A DNA stretch of 64,000 nucleotides from JBARDN01 sp963755705. Its GTDB lineage: Bacteria > Desulfobacterota > Binatia > Binatales > Binataceae. The stretch's first letter is position 1, and each line of letters begins with the position of its first letter. Made by a program: the position numbers and the translations under genes. This document shows positions 25,058-33,505 of the stretch, piece by piece. The stretch covers positions 496,001 to 560,000 of the forward strand of contig CAVWKW010000001.1 in the NCBI GenBank assembly GCA_963755705.1, given 5' to 3'. The notes beneath the pieces are model-generated. The model did no database searches. It was not told where the DNA came from and saw only the letters and a list, made by a program, of their open reading frames with translations.

Positions 25058-26513
25058 ACGCTCGACGCGCGAGCTCTCTGTGCCGCTACGTTCGGCGCGA
25101 AAATTTCGCGTCGCCGCAATCGTAGCGATCGCGTTCGCGCTGGCTCCCGCGGCCTTCGCGCAAAGCGGCGCAGGCGGCGGTGCGATTGGCGATTCCATTC
25201 GCGCAGGCAGCGAAGGTAGCGCCCCTTCTGCTCCGGCGGCAGCCGCATCGGTTGCTCCCGACGTGGTCGATCAATTCAACTCCAACGGAGATTCGATCAC
25301 CGTAGTTGGTGGCGTTCCCGACGCGACCGCCTCGCCCGCTGCGGATAGCGGCGCTGTGCCGGCGGTCGTCAGCGCACCAGCGGTAGAAGCCGCCCCATCG
25401 GTTGCGGCGGCACCTTCGCCGGAAGCGGCGCCGTCCGTTGCGAGCGCACCCGCGGTGGAAGCGGCCCCGTCGATGGCGGCAGCGCCTTCGCCGGAAGCGG
25501 CGCCGTCCGTAGCGAGCGCGCCTGCTGTGGAAGCGGCACCGTCGGTTGCGGCAATGCCTTCGCCGGAAGCAGCGGCGTCTGTCGCGAGAGCACCCGCGGT
25601 GGAAGCGGCCCCGTCGGTTGCGGCAGCGCCTTCCCCGGAAGCGGCGCCGTCTGTCGCGAGCGCACCTGCTGTGGAAGCCTCACCGTCGTTTGCCGCGGCG
25701 CCCTCACCGGAGGCAGCGCCCTCTTTCGCGGCGGTGACGACACCGGAGGCTGCGCCATCTGTCGCCAGCGTTCCCGTCGCCGACGCGTTTCCGACCGCCA
25801 GTATGCCGCCGCCGGTGATCGTGAGCTCGCCCGCGGCCGAGGCGTCGATCGCGGCAATTCCCGCTGCGGAGCCGTCGACCAGCCTGGTTCCTGCAACGCC
25901 GGAAGCAGCAGTGACGCCTGCGGCTGCCTTTGCGGCGACGCCGGCGATTTCGGCAGTGGCGAGCGCCCCGAAGTCGCACGCCGCCAAGAAAGAAGCGACC
26001 CAGGTCGCGTCGGCCGGACCTTCTGGCGGCCAGAACCAGGGCGGAGCCTTTGGCGGGCTGCAGTTTTCCAATAACAAGTCGCCGATCAATATAACCTCAG
26101 ACACGATGGCGCTTGATTACAAGGGCAACTCGGTTCTGTTTACCGGTCACGTAAATGCCGTCCAGGCTACCGGCCATCTCACCAGCGATCGGTTGCGCGT
26201 GAATTACGGACAGGGTTTCAAGGACGTGAAAGAGATGATCGCCGACGGCAACGTGCGGATCAGCCAGGATACGCGATGGGCCACTGGCGACCACGCGGTG
26301 CTGGATCAGACCAAGCACACCGTGGTGCTTACCGGCAGCCCGGTGGTTCATGACGGCACCGATCAGATAACCGGGCGGCGGATAACGGTGTATCTCGACA
26401 CGGGCAAGAGCGTGGTCGAGGGCGCCAGCGCGGTGATTTTCCCGAATTCGTCATCGTCGCCGGGCCAGACGCAAGCTCAGAATTCCGGAAGCAACTCAAC
26501 CCGCACGCCGTGA
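25035..26513 (+). CDS. lptA: LptA/OstA-like protein with long repetitive linker
   Basis: A 492-residue exported protein. After a basic start, residues 22-43 are a signal (ending AFAQ). Residues 44-320 are an Ala/Pro/Ser/Val linker containing five 24-residue repeats (113-232). Residues 335-470 are an OstA/LptA jellyroll: INITSDTMALDYKGNSVLFT, GHVNAVQATGHLTSDRLRV and GDHAVLDQTKHTVVLTGSPV. LptA forms the periplasmic bridge for LPS. Normal LptA is near 180 residues, so the linker more than doubles it. The next gene is rpoN rather than the usual lptB. Confidence 0.85.
   Translation: MRRSRRAKRSTRELSVPLRSARKFRVAAIVAIAFALAPAAFAQSGAGGGAIGDSIRAGSEGSAPSAPAAAASVAPDVVDQFNSNGDSITVVGGVPDATASPAADSGAVPAVVSAPAVEAAPSVAAAPSPEAAPSVASAPAVEAAPSMAAAPSPEAAPSVASAPAVEAAPSVAAMPSPEAAASVARAPAVEAAPSVAAAPSPEAAPSVASAPAVEASPSFAAAPSPEAAPSFAAVTTPEAAPSVASVPVADAFPTASMPPPVIVSSPAAEASIAAIPAAEPSTSLVPATPEAAVTPAAAFAATPAISAVASAPKSHAAKKEATQVASAGPSGGQNQGGAFGGLQFSNNKSPINITSDTMALDYKGNSVLFTGHVNAVQATGHLTSDRLRVNYGQGFKDVKEMIADGNVRISQDTRWATGDHAVLDQTKHTVVLTGSPVVHDGTDQITGRRITVYLDTGKSVVEGASAVIFPNSSSSPGQTQAQNSGSNSTRTP
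25371..25730 (+). repeat. Five tandem 72-bp repeats inside lptA
   Basis: Five in-frame copies of a 72-bp unit encode variants of the 24-residue pattern SAPAVEAAPSVAAAPSPEAA-PSVA. Copies differ at a few positions (for example SM, AM, AS, SF substitutions). A partial sixth copy follows to about 25766. The tract is likely to vary in copy number and to form an extended Pro/Ala spacer in the periplasm. Confidence 0.9.
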
Positions 26514-26525
26514 TATGTTGAATTA

Positions 26526-28088
26526 ATGGCGCTCGAGGTAAAGCTCGGACAGAACCTGCAGCTCCGCCAGCAACTGGTGATGACACCCCAGTTGCAGCAG
26601 GCGATCAAGATTCTGCAACTCTCGCTTCCGGAACTCGAAACAATCGTGCAATCGGAACTCGAGCAGAATCCGATGCTCGAGCCGCTCGATCAGAGTCCGG
26701 CCGAAGCCGCGGGCGACACTCCGATTCCCGACGAAGACAGTGTTCCGCCCGAGCCCGATCGCGCCGAGGCCGAAGTCTCGCCTTCGGGCGACGATCCGAT
26801 TGACGATTGGGAGCCGGGCGCGGGCGCACCCGACGAGCCGATCCGGCCGCTCGAGACCGAGGCCCACGACGCCGCGATCGAGATGCGCGACAACGACGGG
26901 CTCGAAAAGCTCGACTGGCGTGAATACCTCGAGACCTATTCGAACAACTGGCAGGAAAGCGCGCCGCCCGACAACGACGACGACCATCGCAGCGCGCTCG
27001 AGAATACCGCGGTGCGCCGCGGCTCGATCGAAGACTATCTGATGTGGCAGCTTCGGATGTCGAACTTGTCCGAACCCGACCAGCTAATCGGCGCGACTAT
27101 CATCTACAACCTGAACGACGACGGCTATCTCGAGACCCCGCTCGAGGAGCTTGCCGCGCAGCTCGAAACCGACGCCGCCGAGGTCGAGCGCGTGCTCAAA
27201 CGGGTGCAGCGCTTCGATCCGCCCGGGGTCGCGGCGCGCGATCTCCGTGAATCCCTGCTCATCCAGCTCGCGAACCTGGGTATGGAGGATTCGTTGTCGG
27301 CGCGGATGGTCGGTGAGCATCTGGATCTGCTGGAAAAGCATCGCTACGGCGAAATCGCCAAGCAGCTCGGGGTCACGGTCGAGATGATCGGGCAGGCGCA
27401 CAAAATAATCGCGTTGCTCGAACCCAAGCCGGCTCGCGATTACGGCGGTGCGGAGCCGACCTACGTCGTGCCTGACGTGTACATCCACAAGCTTGGTGAA
27501 GACTACATGGTGACGCTGAATCGCGACGCGGTTCCGCGCCTGCGGATTGCGGGCTATTACCAGCGCGTGATGAACGACGTGAACTCGGCCCCGGAGACGC
27601 GCGAGTACCTGCAAGAGCGGCTGCGCTCGGCCAAGTGGCTGGTCAAGTCTATCTACCAGCGCCAGCAAACCATCTTCAAGGTCGCCAACTCGATCGTGAA
27701 ATTTCAGCGCGCATTCTTCGACCACGGCGTGAGCCATCTGAAGCCACTGGTGCTGAAGGACGTGGCCGAAGATATCGGGATGCACGAGTTGACCATCAGC
27801 AGGGCCACGGCGAATAAATACGCGCATACGCCGCAAGGCATTTTCGAGCTCAAGTTTTTCTTCACTTCGGGGGTCAAGGGTTCCTCCGGAGAAGATGTCA
27901 GCGCCGAAACCGTGAAGGAGAAAATTCGCGAACTGGTCTCCGCCGAGGAACCGAATAATCCGCTTTCGGATCAGGCGATCGCAGAGATGCTGCGCGTGCG
28001 CCAAATCAATATCGCGCGGCGCACGGTTGCCAAGTACCGGCAGGCCCTCGGGATCCTGCCCTCGGCGAACCGCAAACAGGTCGGATGA
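26526..28088 (+). CDS. rpoN: RNA polymerase sigma-54 factor
   Basis: A 520-residue sigma-54. Region I starts MALEVKLGQNLQLRQQLVMT with the Gln/Leu-rich activator-interaction segment LQQAIKILQLSLPELE. An acidic region II covers about 55-150. The core-binding and DNA-binding domains follow, and the RpoN box ARRTVAKYR is near residue 500, 16 residues from the end. Sigma-54 drives enhancer-dependent promoters. The stop overlaps the hpf start by four bases. The order rpoN-hpf-ptsN-rapZ is the familiar nitrogen-PTS cluster. Confidence 0.97.
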   Translation: MALEVKLGQNLQLRQQLVMTPQLQQAIKILQLSLPELETIVQSELEQNPMLEPLDQSPAEAAGDTPIPDEDSVPPEPDRAEAEVSPSGDDPIDDWEPGAGAPDEPIRPLETEAHDAAIEMRDNDGLEKLDWREYLETYSNNWQESAPPDNDDDHRSALENTAVRRGSIEDYLMWQLRMSNLSEPDQLIGATIIYNLNDDGYLETPLEELAAQLETDAAEVERVLKRVQRFDPPGVAARDLRESLLIQLANLGMEDSLSARMVGEHLDLLEKHRYGEIAKQLGVTVEMIGQAHKIIALLEPKPARDYGGAEPTYVVPDVYIHKLGEDYMVTLNRDAVPRLRIAGYYQRVMNDVNSAPETREYLQERLRSAKWLVKSIYQRQQTIFKVANSIVKFQRAFFDHGVSHLKPLVLKDVAEDIGMHELTISRATANKYAHTPQGIFELKFFFTSGVKGSSGEDVSAETVKEKIRELVSAEEPNNPLSDQAIAEMLRVRQINIARRTVAKYRQALGILPSANRKQVG

Positions 28089-28558
28089 AAATCTCCGTCC
28101 AAACGCGAGGCCGTATGCCAGACAAACCGCTCCAGGGGAAACGCAGCCGCGCGGAGGTTCGGAAAACCCGGCGCACGGCCCGGGTCGGTAAAATCGTACC
28201 AACCTCCGTCACCGTCACCTTCCGCCACGTGGAACCGACTGAGGCGCTGCGGCTCTATGCCGAACGCAAGCTGTCCCATCTGGGAAAATACGCCAGGCAA
28301 GCCTGCGCGGCGCATCTCATCCTGTCGGTTGACAAATACCGCCAGCACGGCGAAGTTACTGTCCAATCGGGGCGCATCTCTGTGACCGCTGAGCAGGAGT
28401 CGAAGGACCTCTACTCGGTAATCGATCAGCTCGCGGACATAGCGGGGCGCCAGTTGAAGCGGCATATCGAGAAAATCGCCGCACGCAAAATGCGCTCGCC
28501 CTCGACCGGCGAGGTCTTGAGCGCGGCCGAAGAAACCAACAAGGAAATCAAGCCGTAA
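28085..28558 (+). CDS. hpf: Ribosome hibernation promoting factor / RaiA family
   Basis: A 157-residue protein. The first 35 residues are a basic extension; the HPF/YfiA domain then runs PTSVTVTFRHVEPTEALRLY, AERKLSHLGKY and ISVTAEQESKDLYSVIDQLA, with the closing helix DIAGRQLKRHIEKIAARK. These factors bind the decoding centre of idle 30S subunits. The start codon overlaps the rpoN stop (ATGA). An internal start would remove the basic extension, so the true N-terminus is not certain. There is no long-form C-terminal dimerisation domain. Confidence 0.9.
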   Translation: MKISVQTRGRMPDKPLQGKRSRAEVRKTRRTARVGKIVPTSVTVTFRHVEPTEALRLYAERKLSHLGKYARQACAAHLILSVDKYRQHGEVTVQSGRISVTAEQESKDLYSVIDQLADIAGRQLKRHIEKIAARKMRSPSTGEVLSAAEETNKEIKP

Positions 28559-28649
28559 CACCGTGAAGCAGACGGCCGTCACGGGAAGATTCCTTCCGTC
28601 GGTAAAAGTTTTTCGATAGAAATTAGCTTCCAGACAAAAAGACATCCTG

Positions 28650-29111
28650 ATGAAGATCACTGAAATTCTAAGCGCCGAGATGGTTCTGCCCGACCTTAAG
28701 GGAAACACCAAACCCGAGGTGCTGGGCGAGTTGGCCGCGGCGCTCGCCGCGCATTACTCGGAGATCAAGCTGGCTGAGCTGAGTGCGGTGCTGCTCGAGC
28801 GCGAGCGGCTGGGTTCGACCGCGATCGGCGACGGGATCGCGATTCCGCACGGCAAGCTTCCGCGGGTCACGAAGATCCTGGGCGCCTTCGGGCGGCATCG
28901 CTCGGGGGTTGATTTCGAATCGCTCGACGGCAATCCGACGCAATTGTTTTTCGTGCTGGTAGCGCCGGAAGACTCGGCGAGCCTGCATCTAAAGGCGCTG
29001 GCGCGGGTTTCGCGCCTGCTCAAGGACGATACCTTCCGCACCCATCTGATTTCGGCCCCGGGTGCGCCCGAGATCTTCAAGCTGATTCGGGACGAGGACG
29101 CGAAGTATTGA
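28650..29111 (+). CDS. ptsN: PTS IIA-like nitrogen regulatory protein
   Basis: A 153-residue EIIA-Ntr. The phosphorylated histidine lies in STAIGDGIAIPHGKLPRV, about residue 68. VDFESLDGNPTQLFFVLVAP and HLKALARVSRLLKDDTFRTH complete the domain. It normally accepts phosphate from NPr and modulates potassium, phosphate and nitrogen responses rather than sugar uptake. It lies 90 bases after hpf and 40 before rapZ. An HPr-type partner is encoded elsewhere in the window at 34937; no EI is visible. Confidence 0.95.
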   Translation: MKITEILSAEMVLPDLKGNTKPEVLGELAAALAAHYSEIKLAELSAVLLERERLGSTAIGDGIAIPHGKLPRVTKILGAFGRHRSGVDFESLDGNPTQLFFVLVAPEDSASLHLKALARVSRLLKDDTFRTHLISAPGAPEIFKLIRDEDAKY

Positions 29112-29151
29112 CCCCAGCGCTTAAGTGCGCGCCGCGTCCGGTCGGAGCACA

Positions 29152-30033
29152 ATGGCGCAAAACCCATCCGGAAAGCCGCGGCTGATCATCGTAACCGGAG
29201 TGTCCGGCTCCGGACGAGCGTCCGCGATGCGCGTGCTCGAAGACCTGGATTTCTATTGCGTCGATAATCTGCCGGTCGCCTTGGTGCCGGAGGTGCTTCA
29301 CCTCGCGGCGGGACTCGATCCTGCACTGGCTGGAGTGGGTTTGGGAATCGACGCGCGCGAACGGCTGTTCTTCCCACAATGGCCGCGCATTTTCACGGAG
29401 CTGGAAAACGAGGGGGTGCATCCCGAGATAATTTTTCTGGATGCTTCCGACGAGGTGCTGGCGCGGCGCTACTCGGAATCGCGCCGGCCGCATCCGCTGG
29501 CCGAGAGCGGCTCGACCGTTGCCGAGAGTATAGGGCGCGAGCGCCTGGCGCTGGCCGAGATGCGTGATCGCGCAAGCCGGGTTATCGATACCACCACGCT
29601 CACCGTCCACGAGCTGCGCGAAGTCGTGATGGCGATGGTGCTGGGCGCGTCGGCGGGCTCGCGCATGGCGATCTCGATCGTCTCGTTTGGCTACAAATTC
29701 GGCGCGCCGGTCGGGATGGACATTATCCTGGACGTGCGCTTCATTCCGAATCCGTTTTTTGTACCCGAGCTGCGTCCGCTCGACGGCACCGACTCGCGCG
29801 TCCGCGATTACGTGATGGCGCAGGCCGATGCGCAAAAATTTATCGACGAGACCGGGCGGCTCCTCGACTTCCTGATCCCGCTCTACCGCCGCGAGGGCAA
29901 GAGCTATCTGACCGTGGCCTTAGGATGCACCGGCGGGCGGCATCGCTCGCCCGTGCTCGCGCGCGCGATCGCAGAACGCCTGCGAGAGAGCGGCTTCGAC
30001 GTGACTGTCCGCGACGCGCATATCGCGCGATAA
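29152..30033 (+). CDS. rapZ: RapZ/YvcJ family nucleotide-binding protein
   Basis: A 293-residue RapZ homologue. The N-terminal P-loop domain has VLEDLDFYCVDNLPVALVPE and DASDEVLARRYSESRRPHPL. The C-terminal domain, the RNA-binding part in E. coli, has YLTVALGCTGGRHRSPVLAR and SFGYKFGAPVGMDIILDVRF. The Walker A motif reads GVSGSGRASA, so the usual lysine is arginine and the following Ser/Thr is alanine. The frame is open nine codons upstream; I chose the ATG at 29152 by family length. Last gene of the rpoN-hpf-ptsN-rapZ cluster. Confidence 0.92.
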   Translation: MAQNPSGKPRLIIVTGVSGSGRASAMRVLEDLDFYCVDNLPVALVPEVLHLAAGLDPALAGVGLGIDARERLFFPQWPRIFTELENEGVHPEIIFLDASDEVLARRYSESRRPHPLAESGSTVAESIGRERLALAEMRDRASRVIDTTTLTVHELREVVMAMVLGASAGSRMAISIVSFGYKFGAPVGMDIILDVRFIPNPFFVPELRPLDGTDSRVRDYVMAQADAQKFIDETGRLLDFLIPLYRREGKSYLTVALGCTGGRHRSPVLARAIAERLRESGFDVTVRDAHIAR

Positions 30034-30079
30034 GCACAGCCTGAGGCCGTGCCACCAGGAATCCCACACGTGAGACGCG

Positions 30080-30865
30080 CTAATTCATGATCGAGCCGGC
30101 GTCAACGTTTAGAGTCTGGCCGGTCATTCCGGCTGCGGCGTCAGTCACCAGGAAGAGCGAGACGCGGGCTACTTCGGCCTCGGTCGCCATCCTGTTCATC
30201 GCGGCTTGCGACAGGAACTGGCCGCGCACCTGTTCGTAGGGAACCTTGAGCGCTTCGGCCCGCGCGCGCATCACACGCTCGATCCTCTCGCCCTCGATCG
30301 CGCCCGGGCAGATACAGTTGCATCGGATTCCCCGCGCGCCCCATTCCGCCGCGACGGTTTGGGTGAATCCGATCATTGCCCACTTGGCCGCCGCATACGG
30401 CGAGCGCATCGGATAGCCGCGGCGTCCCGCACCCGACGAGATGTTGAGGATACTGCCGCCGCGCTGCGTGTCCATCGTGGGCAGCACGGCGCGAGTCGCA
30501 AGCCAGGTGCCGGTCAGATCGATATCGATCGTCTCCTGCCATTCGGCGAGAGACATGTCGGTGATGCGTTTGGTCGGCCCGGAGATTCCGGCGTTATTGA
30601 CCAGGATGTCGATTCGTCCGCCGAATGCCTTGCGGGTTTCTTCGGCCATTTTGGCGCAGTGCGCTTCCTTGGAGACGTCAGTTTCGACAAAGTTCGCGGC
30701 GGCGCCAAGTTTCTTTAGCGCCTCTACGGTCTCCTGCATCGGCTTGAGTGATCTTGCCGCAATCATTATTTTCGCGCCGGCGCGAGCGTATGCGAGCGCG
30801 ATTTCCTTGCCGATTCCGTAACCGCCGCCGGTGATGATTGCGACCTTGTCCTTGAGTTCGTTCAT
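30080..30865 (-). CDS. Short-chain dehydrogenase/reductase
   Basis: A 261-residue classical SDR. The cofactor motif is TGGGYGIGKEIALAYARAG (residues 12-30) and NNAGISG lies at 90-96. The catalytic residues are Ser143/144 in LNISSGAG and Y157/K161 in SPYAAAKWAMIG. A basic Arg38 after the second strand (AARSL) hints at NADP(H). The C-terminal MTGQTLNVDAGSIMN is typical. Substrate unknown; it is convergent with rapZ and has no pathway neighbours on its strand. Start ATG at 30865 with AGGACGAC upstream. Confidence 0.92.
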   Translation of the reverse strand: MNELKDKVAIITGGGYGIGKEIALAYARAGAKIMIAARSLKPMQETVEALKKLGAAANFVETDVSKEAHCAKMAEETRKAFGGRIDILVNNAGISGPTKRITDMSLAEWQETIDIDLTGTWLATRAVLPTMDTQRGGSILNISSGAGRRGYPMRSPYAAAKWAMIGFTQTVAAEWGARGIRCNCICPGAIEGERIERVMRARAEALKVPYEQVRGQFLSQAAMNRMATEAEVARVSLFLVTDAAAGMTGQTLNVDAGSIMN

Positions 30866-31007
30866 GTCGTCCTCGATTTGTTCTGACTGAATTTTGAAAC
30901 CTTAATTCGAACCGCTCCGCGCGACAAACGATCTCGATGCCGTGCTCTGTACCGCACATACTCGCTTGTCTCAGCGCCACAGCGCCTCGTATCATAGGCC
31001 TTACTTC

Positions 31008-31718
31008 ATGGCAGCAGTAAGCCCGATCAGAAATCCCTCCCGCAAGCCCGGCGGCGGAAGCTCGCTATGGCTGAATATCGTCAAGATCGCGATCCTCGTG
31101 GTGTTGGTCGGCGGATCCGTGTGGCTGCTGCTCGAACATATGGAGTGGTTCCGCGATCCCAAGCAGATAAAGCTCGAGGTTCTCCAAGCCGGCGTCTGGG
31201 CGCCGATCGTATATATGCTGCTGTATGCGGTCGGCCCGTCGTTTCTGGTGCCGGGCGCGGTGATGACGATCGCGGGTGGGCTCGCGTTTGGAACCGCGTG
31301 GGGTTCGGTCTACTCGCTGATCGGCGCGGATATCGGCGCGGTAGTCGCGTTTGGTGCGGGCCGATTCCTGGGGCGCTCATTTGTCGAGAAATTTGTCGGT
31401 GACAGGTTTCAGGCCACGCTCGAGAAAATCGCGCGCAACGGGTTTCAGATCATTCTGTATCTGCGCATCGTCCCGGTTATTCCGTACAACGCGCTCAACC
31501 TGATCGCGGGCGCGTCTCCGATCACCTTCAGGGACTACTTCTGGGCCAGCATGATCGGGATGATTCCGGGCACAATCCTGTTCGCGTTTCTGGGCGACGC
31601 GCTATGGCATCCCCTGTCCTGGCGCTTCGTGCTCGCGCTCGCGCTGATTGCGGCGTCGGTAGGATGCGGCGAAATCTGGCGCCGGTGGTCCGCGGGCAGA
31701 GTCGCTCGCGTACTCTAG
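31008..31718 (+). CDS. TVP38/TMEM64 (DedA-like) membrane protein
   Basis: A 236-residue protein with five or six membrane helices. The family signature is visible: FLVPGAVMTIAGGLAFGTAW with GSVYSLIGADIGAVVAFGAG, and FQIILYLRIVPVIPYNALNL followed by AGASPITFRDYFWASMIGMI-PG. SNARE-associated/DedA-fold proteins act as lipid scramblases or flippases and as envelope homeostasis factors. The frame extends 22 codons upstream, but the ATG at 31008 begins a normal basic N-terminus. It is read divergently from the SDR gene. Confidence 0.88.
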   Translation: MAAVSPIRNPSRKPGGGSSLWLNIVKIAILVVLVGGSVWLLLEHMEWFRDPKQIKLEVLQAGVWAPIVYMLLYAVGPSFLVPGAVMTIAGGLAFGTAWGSVYSLIGADIGAVVAFGAGRFLGRSFVEKFVGDRFQATLEKIARNGFQIILYLRIVPVIPYNALNLIAGASPITFRDYFWASMIGMIPGTILFAFLGDALWHPLSWRFVLALALIAASVGCGEIWRRWSAGRVARVL

Positions 31719-31764
31719 ATCGCGGGCGAGAGATCGTCCTCCGCCGGGCGCCAGTTCTCGCGGC

Positions 31765-31950
31765 CTACTGGCACATTCCGTTGGCCTGCATCTGTGTACC
31801 AGCTGGGCAGGCGGTGGTGGTTGTCGTCGTAGTCTGCTGCGTTGTTTGTGTTTGTGGCTCCGTCTCGAAAGCTGAGCATCCCGCCACCATTGTCGCCGCG
31901 AGAATCACCGCGCCAAGAAGCTTTATTTTGTCTCTCAAGATCGACCTCAT
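31765..31950 (-). CDS. Small Thr-rich lipoprotein
   Basis: A 61-residue protein with a lipobox MVAGC at the end of a hydrophobic leader (LLGAVILAATMVAGC). The mature part is 37 residues: a Thr/Gln run (QTQTTQQTTTTTTT) and a C-terminal CPAGTQMQANGMCQ with two cysteines that may form a small disulfide loop. A TTG precedes the ATG chosen here. It converges with the DedA-like gene. Function not known; such small lipoproteins often decorate the outer membrane. Confidence 0.68.
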   Translation of the reverse strand: MRSILRDKIKLLGAVILAATMVAGCSAFETEPQTQTTQQTTTTTTTACPAGTQMQANGMCQ

Positions 31951-32070
31951 CAAACCTGTTTAAGTTCGCGCCTGGGGCTCAGACTCAGGTCTAGTCTATC
32001 TCCTTTCTTGATTGCCGTTGAATAAAGAAAGTTTCCCTCCAGTTCCCGGCAACCGCGAGCGGTACTGCCC

Positions 32071-32102
32071 AAAAAAAAGCGCCGCGAGGTTGGTCGCGGC
32101 GC
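32071..32102 (-). terminator. Intrinsic terminator of the ahcY transcript
   Basis: Read on the minus strand, a perfect 9-bp stem GCGCCGCGA with loop CCAACC is followed by eight T residues (the A-run at 32071-32078). It lies 32 bases after the ahcY stop and is a textbook rho-independent terminator ending the metK-ahcY unit. Confidence 0.9.
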
Positions 32103-32134
32103 CTTAAGGATTAGCTAAATCCGGGATTGATGGC

Positions 32135-33460
32135 TCAGGTGCCGGATTCCCAGCTCTCGAGATACTTCTTCTGCTCGGCGGTCAGCGTGTCGATGCGGAT
32201 GCCCATGGCGGCGAGTTTCACCTCGGCGACGTCCTGTTCGATCTCGAGCGGCACGTTGTGCACCCGGGCCGGAAGCTGCTCGCTGGTCGCAACCCATTCC
32301 GACGCGAGCGCCTGGGTCGCAAAGCTCATGTCCATCACCTGCGCGGGATGGCCCTCTGCGCATGCGAGATTCACCAGCCGTCCCTGTCCCAGAATGTAGA
32401 GCGTGCGGCCGTTGGATAGATGGTACGCATCGACGTTTTTGTTGACGTCATGCTCGACCGACTTGGCCGCGTCGGTCAGATAGGCCATGTCGATCTCGAC
32501 GTCGAAGTGTCCCGAGTTGCACAGGATCGCGCCGTCTTTCATCGCGGTGAAATGCTGGGCGGCGAGCACGTGTTTATCGCCGGTGGCGGTCACGAAAATA
32601 TCGCCGACCTTCGCCGCGTCGATCATCTTCATCACCCGGAACCCGTCCATCGCGGCTTCGATCGCACGAATCGGATCGACCTCGGTCACGATCACGTCCG
32701 CGCCAAGGCCGCGCGCTCGCGACGCGATTCCACGTCCGCAGTAGCCGTAGCCGCCCACCACGAAGACCGAGCCCGCGATCAGCACGCCGCTGGCGCGGAT
32801 GATCCCGTCGAGGGTCGATTGTCCTGTGCCGTAGCGGTTGTCGAACAGATGCTTGGTCTGCGCGTCGTTGACCGCAACCACCGGAATCCTGAGCGCGTGA
32901 TCTTTCTCCATCGCGCGCAGCCGAATCACGCCGGTGGTAGTCTCCTCCATGCTGGCGAAGACTTCCTCGGCGCTGTCTTTGTATTCGGTGTGCAGCAGGC
33001 TCACCAGGTCCGCGCCGTCGTCCATCGTGATGGTCGGCTTGCGATCGAGCACCGCGCGCAGATGGCTGTAGTAGGTATCGCGATCCTCGTTGTGAATCGC
33101 GTAAGTCGGGATGCCGAATTCGGCGACCAGCGCCGCGGCGACGTCGTCCTGGGTCGAGAGCGGATTCGACGCGCAGCAGAAAACCTCCGCGCCGCCCGCC
33201 TTCAGCGCGCGCAGCAGGTTGGCGGTCTCGCAGGTGATATGCAGGCACGCGCCCATCCTGTGTCCCTTGAGCGGCTGTTCCTTGGAGAACCGTTCGCGAA
33301 TACGCCGCAGCACCGGCATCTGGCGGTCAGCCCATTCGATGCGCTTTTTTCCGGCCGCGGCCAGTCCGAGGTCGCGCACGTCGTGATCGCTCGCGCCGGA
33401 GTTGGCGCGCGCTTTCTGCGCGGATTTGGGCATTACTTTACGTTTGGCGATTGATCCCAT
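32135..33460 (-). CDS. ahcY: Adenosylhomocysteinase
   Basis: A 441-residue S-adenosylhomocysteine hydrolase that splits SAH to adenosine and homocysteine and so clears the product inhibitor of methyltransferases. Substrate-domain motifs are GACLHITCETANLLRALKAG and SNPLSTQDDVAAAL. The NAD domain has VVGGYGYCGRGIASRARGLG, and the hinge holds DNRYGTGQSTLDGIIRASG. The C-terminal tail retains the lysine and tyrosine (QKKYLES) used in NAD binding. It follows metK by 45 bases on the same strand, so the two ends of the SAM cycle are probably co-transcribed. Confidence 0.97.
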   Translation of the reverse strand: MGSIAKRKVMPKSAQKARANSGASDHDVRDLGLAAAGKKRIEWADRQMPVLRRIRERFSKEQPLKGHRMGACLHITCETANLLRALKAGGAEVFCCASNPLSTQDDVAAALVAEFGIPTYAIHNEDRDTYYSHLRAVLDRKPTITMDDGADLVSLLHTEYKDSAEEVFASMEETTTGVIRLRAMEKDHALRIPVVAVNDAQTKHLFDNRYGTGQSTLDGIIRASGVLIAGSVFVVGGYGYCGRGIASRARGLGADVIVTEVDPIRAIEAAMDGFRVMKMIDAAKVGDIFVTATGDKHVLAAQHFTAMKDGAILCNSGHFDVEIDMAYLTDAAKSVEHDVNKNVDAYHLSNGRTLYILGQGRLVNLACAEGHPAQVMDMSFATQALASEWVATSEQLPARVHNVPLEIEQDVAEVKLAAMGIRIDTLTAEQKKYLESWESGT

Positions 33461-33505
33461 CGTGATGGTGTCCTTTGTTCGGGCTGAAGACTTGAACCGA
33501 TCCGT

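Noticed and set aside
25271..26104. A 277-residue minus-strand Ala/Gly/Thr repeat protein
   Set aside because: It is the reverse reading of the LptA repeat tract; the periodicity comes from the DNA repeats.
31769..31786. TGGCACATTCCGTTGG as a sigma-54 promoter
   Set aside because: It lies inside the 3' end of the small lipoprotein gene and the spacing between GG and GC does not fit the -24/-12 rule.
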